Notes under the pieces: model-generated
Told to the model about the DNA's origin: nothing
What the model saw: the letters and a program-made list of their open reading frames with translations, nothing else
Database searches by the model: none
Translations under genes and position numbers: made by a program
NCBI GenBank assembly: GCA_022827835.1
Contig: JAJEIO010000061.1
Location: 124,001-188,000, forward strand
DNA from: Candidatus Latescibacterota bacterium
GTDB lineage: Bacteria > Latescibacterota > UBA2968 > UBA8231
Direction: 5' to 3'
DNA length: 64,000 nucleotides
Part shown: piece by piece, positions 46,851 to 55,458 of the stretch
How the letters are laid out: each line of letters starts with the position of its first letter
Position numbering within the stretch: the stretch's first letter is position 1

Positions 46851-47915
46851 ATGGCCTCTAAAATACTCGACAATCGCGCCCTAAAACGACTGCAACCGGC
46901 GACCTCGCTGTGGAAACAGTACGATCCAGCGGCAGCGCCCCGCGCCTTTAAGGCCGAAGATCCAGCCCAAGCGCGACGCTGGCAGAAAACGACGCGTCGC
47001 GCTCTAGCCAAGCATCTGGGTATAGAATCTGGCGATGAGACGAACTTGGCACCGCGCAAAGTAGAAGAAATCGACAAAGGCGATTACACGCGGCAAAAAA
47101 TAATCTTGCGCACCGGCCCCCTCGCGCAGATGCCGGTGTACATCCTGCTGCCCAAAGGTGCCGACGGTCCTCTACCTACGGTCGTGGCTTTCCACGGTCA
47201 CGGGTACGGCGTCAAGGACATCGTCGGTTTGTGGGAAGACGGCGGCGAGCGCGATGAGCCAGACGGGTACCACAAGGACTTTGGCGTGGCCCTGTGCCGC
47301 GCGGGCTTTGCCGTGGCCGCTCCAGAGATTTCGGGCTTTGGCGAGCGCCAGACCGATTTCTCCTACTTAGAACGCGGCCAGGGAGCGCCTTCGACCTGTA
47401 CCCACATGGCTATGCTGGCCTTCCACTTGGGCACCTCGGTGGTCGGCATCCGCGTGCGCGATGGGCTGCGGTTAGTCGATTACTTGGAAACCCGTTCCGA
47501 GTTCGACACCAGTCGCCTCGGCGCTATGGGTATTTCGGGTGGCGGTATGCACACCTTCTTCTCCACCTGCATGGACGAGCGCATCCGCGCCTGCGTGATC
47601 AGCGGGTACTACTCGACCTTCCAGCACAGCATCCTCGCGATGTCGCACTGCCCTTGCAACTACGTGCCGGGCTTGGCTGAATTCGGCGAGATGTACGATC
47701 TAGTCGGCCTCATCGCCCCGCGCCCATTGCTGGTTGAAGCTGGCACCCACGACCCCATCTTCCCTATTGCCGCCGTGCGCTCTAGCTTGACCAAAACGCG
47801 CCGGGTATATGACGTTTTCTCAGCGCGTCGGCGGGTGGAAGCTGACATTTTTTCGGGCCGCCACCAGATCAGCGGTGCCCGCGCGTACGACTTCCTCCGC
47901 GAGGCTCTCGTCTGA
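46851..47915 (+). CDS. Alpha/beta hydrolase, acetyl-xylan-esterase/dienelactone-like
   Basis: 354 residues, no signal peptide. The nucleophile Ser is in GAMGISGGGMHT near 227, the acid in EAGTHDPIFP near 300 and the His in SGRHQISG near the end; the HGHGYG oxyanion segment precedes. It resembles the abhydrolase group common in polysaccharide-degrading and Gfo/Idh-rich genomes. The substrate is unknown. TAGGATTCGTT before the ATG is a usable site. The Ldh2 gene 37 bases downstream may be cotranscribed. Confidence 0.83.
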   Translation: MASKILDNRALKRLQPATSLWKQYDPAAAPRAFKAEDPAQARRWQKTTRRALAKHLGIESGDETNLAPRKVEEIDKGDYTRQKIILRTGPLAQMPVYILLPKGADGPLPTVVAFHGHGYGVKDIVGLWEDGGERDEPDGYHKDFGVALCRAGFAVAAPEISGFGERQTDFSYLERGQGAPSTCTHMAMLAFHLGTSVVGIRVRDGLRLVDYLETRSEFDTSRLGAMGISGGGMHTFFSTCMDERIRACVISGYYSTFQHSILAMSHCPCNYVPGLAEFGEMYDLVGLIAPRPLLVEAGTHDPIFPIAAVRSSLTKTRRVYDVFSARRRVEADIFSGRHQISGARAYDFLREALV

Positions 47916-47952
47916 AGGTCACGCAAGCAAATTCTAACCTCAAGGACTCTCT

Positions 47953-48960
47953 ATGAACCGCCCTCCCGCAGAATTCAAACGCGTACCCGTGGCCCTGCTG
48001 CGCTCCTTTACCGCCGACTGCCTCAAGGCGGCCGGGCTGCGCGCCGACCACGCCGATCAGCTAGCCGAACTGTTGTCCAACTCCGACCTGCGCGGCGTGC
48101 GCTCGCACGGCACCCGCGCCATGGTTGGCTATTGCGGCGGCCTCCGCGACGGCACCGTCAACCCCAACCCCGACCTGGGCGTGCTCCAAGATACCGAGAC
48201 CACGGTCCTCATCGACGGCGACGGCGGCTTGGGCTATGCGCCGATGATGCTGGCCACCGAAAAGGCCATTGAGAAGGCCAAACAATACAAGGTCGCCCTC
48301 GGCGCGGCCTGCCATCACGGACACTACGGCTCGGCTGGGCACTACGTGCGCCGCGCCATGCAGGAGGGCTGCTGCGCCTTTTCAGTTCAGGGGCACCATC
48401 CCAATTACTTCGGCGAAGGGGGCGGCAACAAGGGCCAGCAGTCTGCCTACTGGGGCAACCCGCCGCTGTGTTTTGGCTTCCCGTCGGAAGAAGAGCCGCC
48501 GCTGGTTCTCGACGCGGCGACCTGCATCTTGGCCGACTATCATCGCGGCCCGGAATACGACGCTTTACAGGAGTTGATTCCGCCGGCTTTCTTCAAGTCG
48601 ATGGGCTACACCGGCTCGGCCTTAACGCTGGGCGGGGCTTTCGTTGGTCAGAACAGCGACCGCGCTCGGGACGTTACCCAGCGGTGGCCCCGCGCAGGTA
48701 GTGGTGGCCTAATTATCGTCATGGACATTGGCGCGTTCGCCCCGCCCGACGCCTTCCGCGCTGGCGTTGACAATCTCGTGCGCGGCGTCCGCGAGACCAT
48801 GGAACCCATGCGCGGGTACGACGAGGCGACCCTGCCGGGTACCATGGAGTACCGCAAGAGCGAGGAATACACCCGCGAAGGGGTGCCGATGGCCTTGGAC
48901 GATTTGGAAGGGCTAGCGGCGTGCGGGCGCGAGTTGGGGGTTGAGGTGGAGTGGGATTAA
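47953..48960 (+). CDS. Ldh2-family NAD(P)-dependent dehydrogenase, second copy
   Basis: 335 residues. The catalytic His lies in LRGVRSHGTRAM, with the cofactor segment DGDGGLGYAPM and GAACHHGHYGSAGHY. Compared with the copy at 14031-15077 the sequences share the fold but few runs of identity, so the substrates probably differ. CAAGGACTCTCT precedes the ATG. It follows the alpha/beta hydrolase and may act after ester cleavage. Confidence 0.85.
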   Translation: MNRPPAEFKRVPVALLRSFTADCLKAAGLRADHADQLAELLSNSDLRGVRSHGTRAMVGYCGGLRDGTVNPNPDLGVLQDTETTVLIDGDGGLGYAPMMLATEKAIEKAKQYKVALGAACHHGHYGSAGHYVRRAMQEGCCAFSVQGHHPNYFGEGGGNKGQQSAYWGNPPLCFGFPSEEEPPLVLDAATCILADYHRGPEYDALQELIPPAFFKSMGYTGSALTLGGAFVGQNSDRARDVTQRWPRAGSGGLIIVMDIGAFAPPDAFRAGVDNLVRGVRETMEPMRGYDEATLPGTMEYRKSEEYTREGVPMALDDLEGLAACGRELGVEVEWD

Positions 48961-49043
48961 ATACGGACTGAGTGTTTTATCGAATTTGGCGTAAAATTGT
49001 AAGCACTACTGCAAAATTTACGCCATTTTTAGCAAATCAACGC

Positions 49044-50108
49044 CTACTCAATCCGCACTTCCCGCCCCTGCTCCGCCGATTCGTACAGCCCGTCCATCAT
49101 CTTCTGCACCATCAGCCCGTGCTCGCCGGGCGACAGGGTTTCCGCGCCGTAGAGTACGTGATCGACGAAGTTGCGCATCTTCTGGCCGAAGCCGTCGGCT
49201 GCCGGGCCGCTGGGCAGCCAGTCGGGTCGGGTGTTGACCATGTGGTCGTTGGCGTCGTGGAAAAAACCCGGCGGGTCCCAGGTGGTACCGCCCTTCTCGC
49301 CCATCAGCGTGAAGTTCCCCACACCCTGCTCGATATGAGCGGCGAAGCTGGTCTCGATACTGAGCATTGCGCCGTTGGCAAAGCGGATGTGCCCCACGGC
49401 TAAGTCCTCTACCGTATAGGTCTTGTAATCCCAGTTGGGCCAGATCGAGGCCACGTTGGACGGCTTGTCGCCGATGTAGGTATAGGTGCTGCCGCTGGCT
49501 GCCACCGGTTGGGGCGAGCCCATTGCATAGTGCGTGGCCTCCAGCATGTGGACGCCGATGTCGATCAGCGGTCCGCCGCCTTGTAGGTCCTTGCGGCCGA
49601 AAACGCCCCAGTTGGGAATGCCGCGCCGCCGCAGGGACTGCACTCGGGCGTACAGGACTGTGCCCAATTCGCCGTCGTCAACGAGTTTCTTGACGAACTG
49701 CGTCCGCGGATCATAGCGGTTCTGGAATCCAATGATCAGCTTTTTGCCGCTTTTCTCCGCAGCGTCGAGCATCTGCTGCCCCTCGCGCGCGTTCATGGCC
49801 AAAGGCTTCTCGACGAGGACGTGGGCACCCGCGTCGAGCGCGGCGATGGAGCAGGGGGCGTGTAGGCCGTTGGGCGTGCAGACGCTTACCGCATCGGGTT
49901 CGACCTGCCGGAGCATCTCTTCGTAGTCGGCGTAGGCTGCGGGGATTTCGTATTCCTCGCAGGATTTTTGCGCTCTTTCTAAGGCCACGTCCGCTGCGGC
50001 GACCATCTCCACGTCGTCTATGTCGTGGTAATAGCGCATGTGCGCCCCAGCGATCCCTCCAGCACCGATCAGGGCGACGCGCAGCTTGTCTTGCTTGTTC
50101 TTAGCCAT
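49044..50108 (-). CDS. Gfo/Idh/MocA-family oxidoreductase
   Basis: NAD(P)-dependent sugar or inositol dehydrogenase-like enzyme, 354 residues. The Rossmann motif VALIGAGGIAGAH is at about 10-22, EKPLAMN near 98 carries the catalytic Lys, and GGPLIDIGVHMLE the distal His. ATG 50108 follows GGAGAG. It comes after the terminator of the PmoA-like gene, so it has its own promoter. The substrate is not shown. Confidence 0.9.
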   Translation of the reverse strand: MAKNKQDKLRVALIGAGGIAGAHMRYYHDIDDVEMVAAADVALERAQKSCEEYEIPAAYADYEEMLRQVEPDAVSVCTPNGLHAPCSIAALDAGAHVLVEKPLAMNAREGQQMLDAAEKSGKKLIIGFQNRYDPRTQFVKKLVDDGELGTVLYARVQSLRRRGIPNWGVFGRKDLQGGGPLIDIGVHMLEATHYAMGSPQPVAASGSTYTYIGDKPSNVASIWPNWDYKTYTVEDLAVGHIRFANGAMLSIETSFAAHIEQGVGNFTLMGEKGGTTWDPPGFFHDANDHMVNTRPDWLPSGPAADGFGQKMRNFVDHVLYGAETLSPGEHGLMVQKMMDGLYESAEQGREVRIE

Positions 50109-50142
50109 TGCTCTCCGTCCGTTTGAATTCGTAGCGAGGCAC

Positions 50143-50172
50143 AAAAAAACCGGCCCGCAGACCGGTTTTTTT
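50143..50172. terminator. Terminator between the PmoA-like and Gfo/Idh genes
   Basis: AAAAAAACCGG (50143-50153) pairs with CCGGTTTTTTT (50162-50172). On the minus strand the T tract ends transcription of the PmoA-like gene, 16 bases after its stop. It could act in both directions. Confidence 0.8.
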
Positions 50173-50187
50173 CTTGCAGATACTATC

Positions 50188-51090
50188 CTATCCCGCTTGG
50201 AACTGCTCGATTAGCTGGCGCACGTCTGGGTGCCCGTCAACGCTGCGGCCGGGGTGGATGATTAGCCGGTAGCGGAAGACGGCTTGACTATCGCCGGGGA
50301 TGGTCAAACTCGCGTCTAGGCTTTCGTCGCCCTTGAAATCGTGTACTCCAAAGGGGTTGGCGGTAAATAGCCCGTAGCCGCGCACGTGCCAGTAGGTCGG
50401 ATGGCGGGGATTGTCGCGGTGATCGACGACGGTGTGCCCCCACTCCTCGCCATCGGCTAGCGGCCCGGAATAATCCACCCAAGCCGCCTGCTGGCCCCAA
50501 GTAACCTCCTCGCCTTGGCCGTTTTCAAAGACTTGGCCGGCGGAATTTTCAATCCGTCCCGCGACTTTGGCATCCATGGAGGTCGGCACCCGGATCGAAA
50601 ACAGCCCGCCCTCTTTGGTGTCGCCGAAGGTCACGTCACCGTAGCGGGCGCGGAATTCGCTGCGCTGGTCTATGATGCGCAACGCACCTTCGGCGCGGAT
50701 GGCAATGGTGCGCCGCTCCTCTAGCAGCTTCTCGCCTTCCGGCCCGAACCAATCGACGATTCCGTCGATCTGCGCTGCGCCGTCGGCTGAGCCTACTACC
50801 GGCTCGCCCCGTTGCAGCATGGCTCCGTGGCCGGTGCCCTCGTCCCAGAGGTTGTGGCCGTTGACGAGGCCGTGGGCTGTGTAGATGCCGCGATGATGGT
50901 AGTGGTCCTGGTTCTCGCCTTCGACACCTTCCATCGGATAGGCGCGAGTGAGGCCTGCGCCGTTGGGCGTCAGCACTGGATAAAAATACGGGCGGCACAC
51001 GTAGTGACCGTAGCGGTATTCGGTAAAAAGCTGGCCGTCGATGGTGACGACGGCCTTGCAGTCTGCGGGAATTAGCTCGATATCGATCAT
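50188..51090 (-). CDS. PmoA-like (DUF6807) family protein
   Basis: 300 residues with YRYGHYVCRPYFYPVLTPNGAGLTR split over two strands (RPYFYPVLTP, LTRAYPM), DHYHHRGIYTAHG, and late HPTYWHVRGYGLFTANPFG. These fit the PmoA/DUF6807 family, which despite its name is found beside sugar oxidoreductases and is not a methane monooxygenase subunit. ATG 51090 lies 5 bases after AAAGGAAG. It is 13 bases after the radical SAM gene, so the two form a transcript. Confidence 0.83.
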   Translation of the reverse strand: MIDIELIPADCKAVVTIDGQLFTEYRYGHYVCRPYFYPVLTPNGAGLTRAYPMEGVEGENQDHYHHRGIYTAHGLVNGHNLWDEGTGHGAMLQRGEPVVGSADGAAQIDGIVDWFGPEGEKLLEERRTIAIRAEGALRIIDQRSEFRARYGDVTFGDTKEGGLFSIRVPTSMDAKVAGRIENSAGQVFENGQGEEVTWGQQAAWVDYSGPLADGEEWGHTVVDHRDNPRHPTYWHVRGYGLFTANPFGVHDFKGDESLDASLTIPGDSQAVFRYRLIIHPGRSVDGHPDVRQLIEQFQAG

Positions 51091-51103
51091 TGCTTCCTTT
51101 CGG

Positions 51104-52444
51104 TTATGCGGCCCGGCCACAGCAGCGCTTGTACTTCTTGCCGCTGCCGCAGGAACATGGGTCGTTGCGGCCGGGGGCCTTTTGGTGCAGGGCCGCTTTG
51201 ACCGCGTCTCGTTTGCGGGTCCATTCCATCACGCCGGTAGCCGGTCGGCCGTGCCGCAGTTCGTTGGCCATAAAGCGCATGTAGGGATCGACGTGCCCGA
51301 AGTACATTTTGTACCCCTTGCACAAATAGTTGAGGCCGTCCTCGCCGCGCGGGGTTTTAGTAAAGCGGTGCTTGGGGCAGCCGCCGTTGCAGGCGAAGCG
51401 GTACTCGCATTCAATGCAGTACTGGGGCAGGGTGTCTTTTTTATCCTGCCCGAACTTGGTCTGCTGCGGACTGGCGACCATGTCGCGGATGCTCTCCTCG
51501 TGGACGTTACCTAGGCGATAATCCGAATAGACGAAGTGGTCGCAGGAATAGAGGTCGCCGTTGTGCTCGATGATCAGCGCCTTGCCGCAGGTCTCGGCGA
51601 AGATGCACAGGCTCGCATCTTGGCCCAGCCACGAGCCGAGCGTCACGTCAAAGAGTTGCACGAAGACTTGGCCGACGTCGTTGCGCACCCATTCGTCGAA
51701 GATCGCGCAGAGGAACTTGCCGTACTGCCCTGGGCTTACCGACCATTTGGAGACTGGCGCACGGCCCTCGTATTTGGGATCGACTAACTCCAGTCCGTCC
51801 TCGTCTGGCTCGTGCGCGATGCGCTCGACGATGGGAATGAACTGCATAAATCCCGAGCCTTCTTCGCGCAGGAAGCGGTAGATTTCGAGCGGATGATCGG
51901 CGTTGTGATTTTGCAGCACGGTCAGGGTGTTGAATTCCACCCCGTGCTTTTTGAGCATTTGCAGACCGGCGTACACGCGGTCGTAGGTCGGCTTCTGGCC
52001 CTTGTCAACTCGGTAGTGGTCGTGGTAGGTGCGCGGCCCGTCGATCGACAGCCCGATGAGGAATTTGTTTTCCGCGAGGAACTCGCCCCACTCGTCGTCG
52101 AGGAGGATGCCGTTGGTCTGGAAGGCGTTGGTGACGAGCTTGCCGTTGGCGTATTGCTGCTGTAGCTCGACTGCGCGGCGGAAGAAGTCCACGCCCATCA
52201 GGGTCGGCTCGCCGCCCTGCCAGGCAAAGTCCACCTGCGGCACGTCTTGAGCCTCGATGTACTGCTTGACGTATAGTTCGAGCGTCTCGTCGGACATGCG
52301 CCAGTTTTTGCGCGCGTCTGGGTAGAGCTTCTCCTTCTCCAGATAGAAGCAGTATTTGCAGTCGATGTTGCAGACCGAGCCCGAGGGCTTGGCCATTATG
52401 TGGGAAGACGCCGGAGCGGGGTTGAGTGTGGTCGCAGTTTCCAT
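51104..52444 (-). CDS. Anaerobic sulfatase-maturase-type radical SAM enzyme with SEC-C tail
   Basis: The radical SAM cluster motif CNIDCKYC uses Cys25, 29 and 32; DFAWQGGEPTLMG, NTLTVLQNHNA and the SPASM region (CDHFVYSDYRLGN, QYCIECEYRFACNGGCPKHR) match anSME, which converts an active-site Cys or Ser of sulfatases to formylglycine. The last 20 residues, PGRNDPCSCGSGKKYKRCCG, form a SEC-C zinc motif. 446 residues. There is no sulfatase gene in the window, so its client is elsewhere. Confidence 0.88.
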   Translation of the reverse strand: METATTLNPAPASSHIMAKPSGSVCNIDCKYCFYLEKEKLYPDARKNWRMSDETLELYVKQYIEAQDVPQVDFAWQGGEPTLMGVDFFRRAVELQQQYANGKLVTNAFQTNGILLDDEWGEFLAENKFLIGLSIDGPRTYHDHYRVDKGQKPTYDRVYAGLQMLKKHGVEFNTLTVLQNHNADHPLEIYRFLREEGSGFMQFIPIVERIAHEPDEDGLELVDPKYEGRAPVSKWSVSPGQYGKFLCAIFDEWVRNDVGQVFVQLFDVTLGSWLGQDASLCIFAETCGKALIIEHNGDLYSCDHFVYSDYRLGNVHEESIRDMVASPQQTKFGQDKKDTLPQYCIECEYRFACNGGCPKHRFTKTPRGEDGLNYLCKGYKMYFGHVDPYMRFMANELRHGRPATGVMEWTRKRDAVKAALHQKAPGRNDPCSCGSGKKYKRCCGRAA

Positions 52445-52516
52445 CAGGGCCTATCTTTCAAGAGTGGGGAGTATGATAGCGTTTGCCCTTCCGCAATGCA
52501 AATATAAGGAAATCAG

Positions 52517-53200
52517 ATGCGTACCATTTTTGTCGGCGACGTGCACGGCTGCGCCGCCGAGTTTGAAGCTTTCCTTGCAAAAGTAGATTACGACTTCGCC
52601 CAAGATCGCCTGTTGCTAACCGGCGATGCCTTTGCCCGTGGCCCCGATCCGCTGGCGGTGTGGCAGTTGATTTGCGATACCGAGGCCGAGATGGTCTTGG
52701 GCAACCACGACGCCCGCCTCTTGAAGCAGCTAACCGCCTTGAAGAAGGGCCGCAAGCCCAAAGTGAAGTTTCCCGACCAGCGCTATACCCTCGCCCAGCT
52801 TAAGCCCGCCCACGGCGAAATCCTCGCTTGGCTGCGGCAGTGCCCGCTCTACATTGCGGAAGACGCCTTCCTCCTAGTCCACGCCGGCATCAATCCGAAA
52901 AAGGGCTTACAAGGTACCCGCCGCAAAGAATTCCTGAAGATCCGCACTTGGCCGCCCTCCGACGATCTCTCCAGCCCGCGCTGGCACGATTTCTACAAGC
53001 CGGAGTATCCCCTGATTGTCTTTGGCCATGACGCGCCCGGCGGCTTGGTGGTCAAAGAGCGTGATGGCTGCCCCTATCTTCTCGGCCTCGACTCGGGCTG
53101 CATCTATGGCGGTCAGCTCAGTGGTTATGTGATTGAAGAAGCGCGGCTGGTGCAAATGGAGAGCCAGCAAGTGGCGGATGTGTGGAAGCGGCTGGCTTAG
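52517..53200 (+). CDS. Metallophosphoesterase, PP2A/ApaH-like
   Basis: 227 residues. Metal ligands appear in order: FVGDVHGC, LTGDAFARGPD, LGNHDARL, LLVHAGINP and IVFGHDAP, the calcineurin-like phosphoesterase set in the arrangement of PrpE/ApaH-type bis-nucleoside tetraphosphatases or small Ser/Thr phosphatases. The substrate is undecided. AAGGAAATCAG precedes the ATG. The gene converges with the DUF4143 ATPase gene, ending in a 4-base overlap. Confidence 0.88.
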   Translation: MRTIFVGDVHGCAAEFEAFLAKVDYDFAQDRLLLTGDAFARGPDPLAVWQLICDTEAEMVLGNHDARLLKQLTALKKGRKPKVKFPDQRYTLAQLKPAHGEILAWLRQCPLYIAEDAFLLVHAGINPKKGLQGTRRKEFLKIRTWPPSDDLSSPRWHDFYKPEYPLIVFGHDAPGGLVVKERDGCPYLLGLDSGCIYGGQLSGYVIEEARLVQMESQQVADVWKRLA

Positions 53201-54351
53201 GCGAAGTTGCCGCTCCAGAGCATTTGGACGAAGGTGGCTGCGGGCAGGATGTCGATACCGTCGTCCGTGCGCCGAGCGCGGGGTTCGAGACACGCGACCA
53301 CTCGCCGGCCGACGCTCGGATGATCCTTTACTAGGCTACGCAGCCCTTTCAAGTGGTTGCTGACGATGTGATTGCTTGCCTTGGCCTCGACCGCTAGCTG
53401 CATGTCGCCCAGAATAAAATCAACCTCGGTACCGCCAGCTAGACGCCAATAGGTCAGTTCGCCATCGAACACTTGATAGTCGGCAAACGCGGTCAATTCG
53501 TGGAACACCCAGTTTTCAAATGCCTTGCCGTATAGCTCTGAGCCTGGCAGCAGTTGGCCCCGGCGGGCGAGTCGGTTGACTACGCCGACATCCGCAAAGT
53601 AGAACTTCGGCGCGGCAACCACTCTCCGCTTGGGACGCCTGCGGAAGGCGGGCAACCAGCGCCCGAGCAATGCGTCTTCGAGAATTTCGTAGTAGCCCCT
53701 CGCCGTGTGACTGGTGACGCCGCACTCCCGTGCGATGTTGGAGTAGTTGACCATTTCGGTATCGCCTAGCGCGGCTGAGTTCAAAAATCCAGCAAACGCG
53801 GGCAAATTGCGGACTAGGCCTTCGGCTGCGACTTCTTCCTTGAGATAGTCGGCGACATAAGCGTCGAGCAACCGCGCGGGACGGGCGTTGGCGTACATTC
53901 GGGGGAGGTAGCCGTGGTTGAGGAGGCGGGTGAGGTCAAAGTCTGCGCCGAGTTCCCGCGCCGTCAGCCCGTGCAGTTGGTAGCGCACGGCCCGTCCTCC
54001 GAGCAGGTTGGCCCCTCCGCGCCGCACCTTGCGGGCACTGGAGCCGCAGAGGGCGAAACTCAACCCTCGGTTTTCGATCAGCCAGTGCACCTCGTCGAGT
54101 AGCGCAGGCACCTTCTGAATCTCATCAATGACGATCTGGCGATTGGGATCGAACCCCGTCGCCTCGATTTCTTGACGCAGAAACTCCGGGTTGGCGACGT
54201 ACCGCCTGAACTCGTCTGCCTTTAGGAGATCGAGCCATAGGCCGTCGGCGTACTGATGTTTTAGCAGGGTGCTTTTGCCTGCCTGTCGTGGCCCCCAGAG
54301 GAAAAATGTCTCGGTGCCGGACGCGGGGAGGTTCAGAGATCGTTCGTACAT
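53197..54351 (-). CDS. DUF4143-type AAA ATPase (AAA_14)
   Basis: 384 residues. The P-loop GPRQAGKST is at 20-28 and Walker B IVIDEIQK near 94; FALCGSSARKV and LTARELG are typical. The C-terminal DUF4143 part contains ECGVTSHTARGYYEILEDALL and, near the end, a nuclease-like strand pair VDFILGDMQLAVEAKAS. This large family is widespread, variable between strains and of unknown role. An AT-rich region with two dyads lies directly upstream. It marks the left edge of the accessory region. Confidence 0.9.
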   Translation of the reverse strand: MYERSLNLPASGTETFFLWGPRQAGKSTLLKHQYADGLWLDLLKADEFRRYVANPEFLRQEIEATGFDPNRQIVIDEIQKVPALLDEVHWLIENRGLSFALCGSSARKVRRGGANLLGGRAVRYQLHGLTARELGADFDLTRLLNHGYLPRMYANARPARLLDAYVADYLKEEVAAEGLVRNLPAFAGFLNSAALGDTEMVNYSNIARECGVTSHTARGYYEILEDALLGRWLPAFRRRPKRRVVAAPKFYFADVGVVNRLARRGQLLPGSELYGKAFENWVFHELTAFADYQVFDGELTYWRLAGGTEVDFILGDMQLAVEAKASNHIVSNHLKGLRSLVKDHPSVGRRVVACLEPRARRTDDGIDILPAATFVQMLWSGNFA

Positions 54352-54368
54352 GGACCTAAAATTAACGT

Positions 54369-54428
54369 GTAAATTTGAAATAGCTATTCAAAATTACATG
54401 ATAATTTGAAGTAGTGGTTCAAAATTAC
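54369..54428. repeat. Two tandem AT-rich dyads upstream of the DUF4143 gene
   Basis: Unit 1 (54369-54397) begins GTAAATTTGAAATAGC and ends GCTATTCAAAATTAC; unit 2 (54401-54428) begins ATAATTTGAAGTAG and ends GGTTCAAAATTAC. Each is an imperfect inverted repeat, and the two are direct repeats of about 31-32 bp. They start 18 bases upstream of the DUF4143 ATG on the minus strand, so they may be operator sites or a recombination site. Confidence 0.6.
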
Positions 54429-54579
54429 AGAAAAATAAAGGCACCTACATGCGCCTTTAGGGGGCGTTGTCGGACGGACGCGGACGCATTGCGGGGAGAC
54501 GTCATGCCAGTGCCTCTAAGTAGGTCCGCATCACCTTTTCCACCCGATAGATTCTGGCGCATTTGAGCAGTTCGCCGAA

Positions 54580-55118
54580 TCACAGGAAAACGGTCCCCTC
54601 CATGTACTTCACCACCCTCCCCGTGATCCCCACCCGGTTGCCCCAATCACGACAGAACAGTTCTCCGCTGCGGGCCGAGATCTGCAGAGCGTGGAGCTCT
54701 CGATCTGGGCGTCCGAGCCGTTCGGACCAGTACGGCACTAGGCTGCAATGGGCCGAACCCGTGACTGGGTCTTCGGGAATGCCATGGCAGGGTGCAAAAT
54801 AGCGAAAGACGAAATCGGCGCGGCGATCCGCCGCCGGAGCCGTGCAGATCACGCCTGCGTATGCGTCGGCCTCGGCAAGCGCCGACGCGAGTTCAGAAAC
54901 ATCGACGTCGAGTTCGGTGACCTCGTCCTCGCTGTCGTAAACCAAGAGCCAGAAAAGCCAGTTGTTGCTCCTCAATACTGTAGCCGGCGCGGCACCTATC
55001 GCCGCGATAATCTGCTCAGGACGATCAGTGGGTCGCAGGTTCATGGCTGGGAAGTCCATGGTGCAGATGTCGTAGTCGCCCCAAACCTCAAGGCAACCGC
55101 TACGGGTCTCGAACTCGA
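54580..55118 (-). pseudogene. PhzF-family fragment (C-terminal two thirds)
   Basis: From FETRSG onward the frame reads as a PhzF-type isomerase/epimerase: FPAMNLRPTD, VICTAPA, DFVFRYFAPCHGIPEDPVTGSAHC, and a C-terminal ISARSGELFCRDWGNRVGITG. About 100 N-terminal residues, including the family's catalytic Glu region, are missing and are replaced in frame by a DnaB fragment (junction near 55118). It is unlikely to be active. After the stop codon the same frame stays open for 24 codons (LLKCARIYRVEKVMRTYLEA), of unknown origin. Confidence 0.75.
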
Positions 55119-55448
55119 TGACTCGGGCGTAGGCGTCGATGTTGGCGGCACTGGCGACCTTGGCGGATAGCTCGGCCAAGTAGCTGGCTCCGCCGACTTC
55201 ATCGAGCCAGCTAAGGCGCTTGAGCTCTTCGGCTAAGGTGGACTGATCGATGGCCACGTCGCGCACGAAGAGGCTGATCATGGCCTCGAAGATCCGGCTA
55301 TGCTTAGTATTGTAAAAGCAATCTGGGTCGAGGATTTCGACGGCATACGCTGTTCAAGCATCATCGCCCCCAACACAGCCTGCTCTATCTCGATAGCCTG
55401 TGGCGGCGTCTTTTCTAAGTGCTGATTATCACCGGGTGCTTGGGTCAT
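55119..55448 (-). pseudogene. dnaB: Replicative helicase DnaB N-terminal fragment, frameshifted
   Basis: The start is intact: AAGGACC 5 bases before ATG 55448, then TPPQAIEIEQAVLGAMMLEQ as in DnaB N-terminal domains. Near 55345 the frame shifts; the other frame continues with AVEILDPDCFYNTKHSRIF, DQSTLAEELKRL, DEVGGASYLAELSAKV and NIDAYARVI, the rest of that domain. At about 55118 the DnaB sequence stops and PhzF sequence begins in frame. The helicase part is absent. It is either a decayed fusion or an assembly chimera. Confidence 0.8.
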
Positions 55449-55458
55449 AGGTCCTTTT

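Noticed and set aside
54490..54582. 24 open codons after the phzF fragment stop as a possible TGA read-through
   Set aside because: No selenocysteine-type structure or family extension is seen; it is more likely a leftover of another gene.
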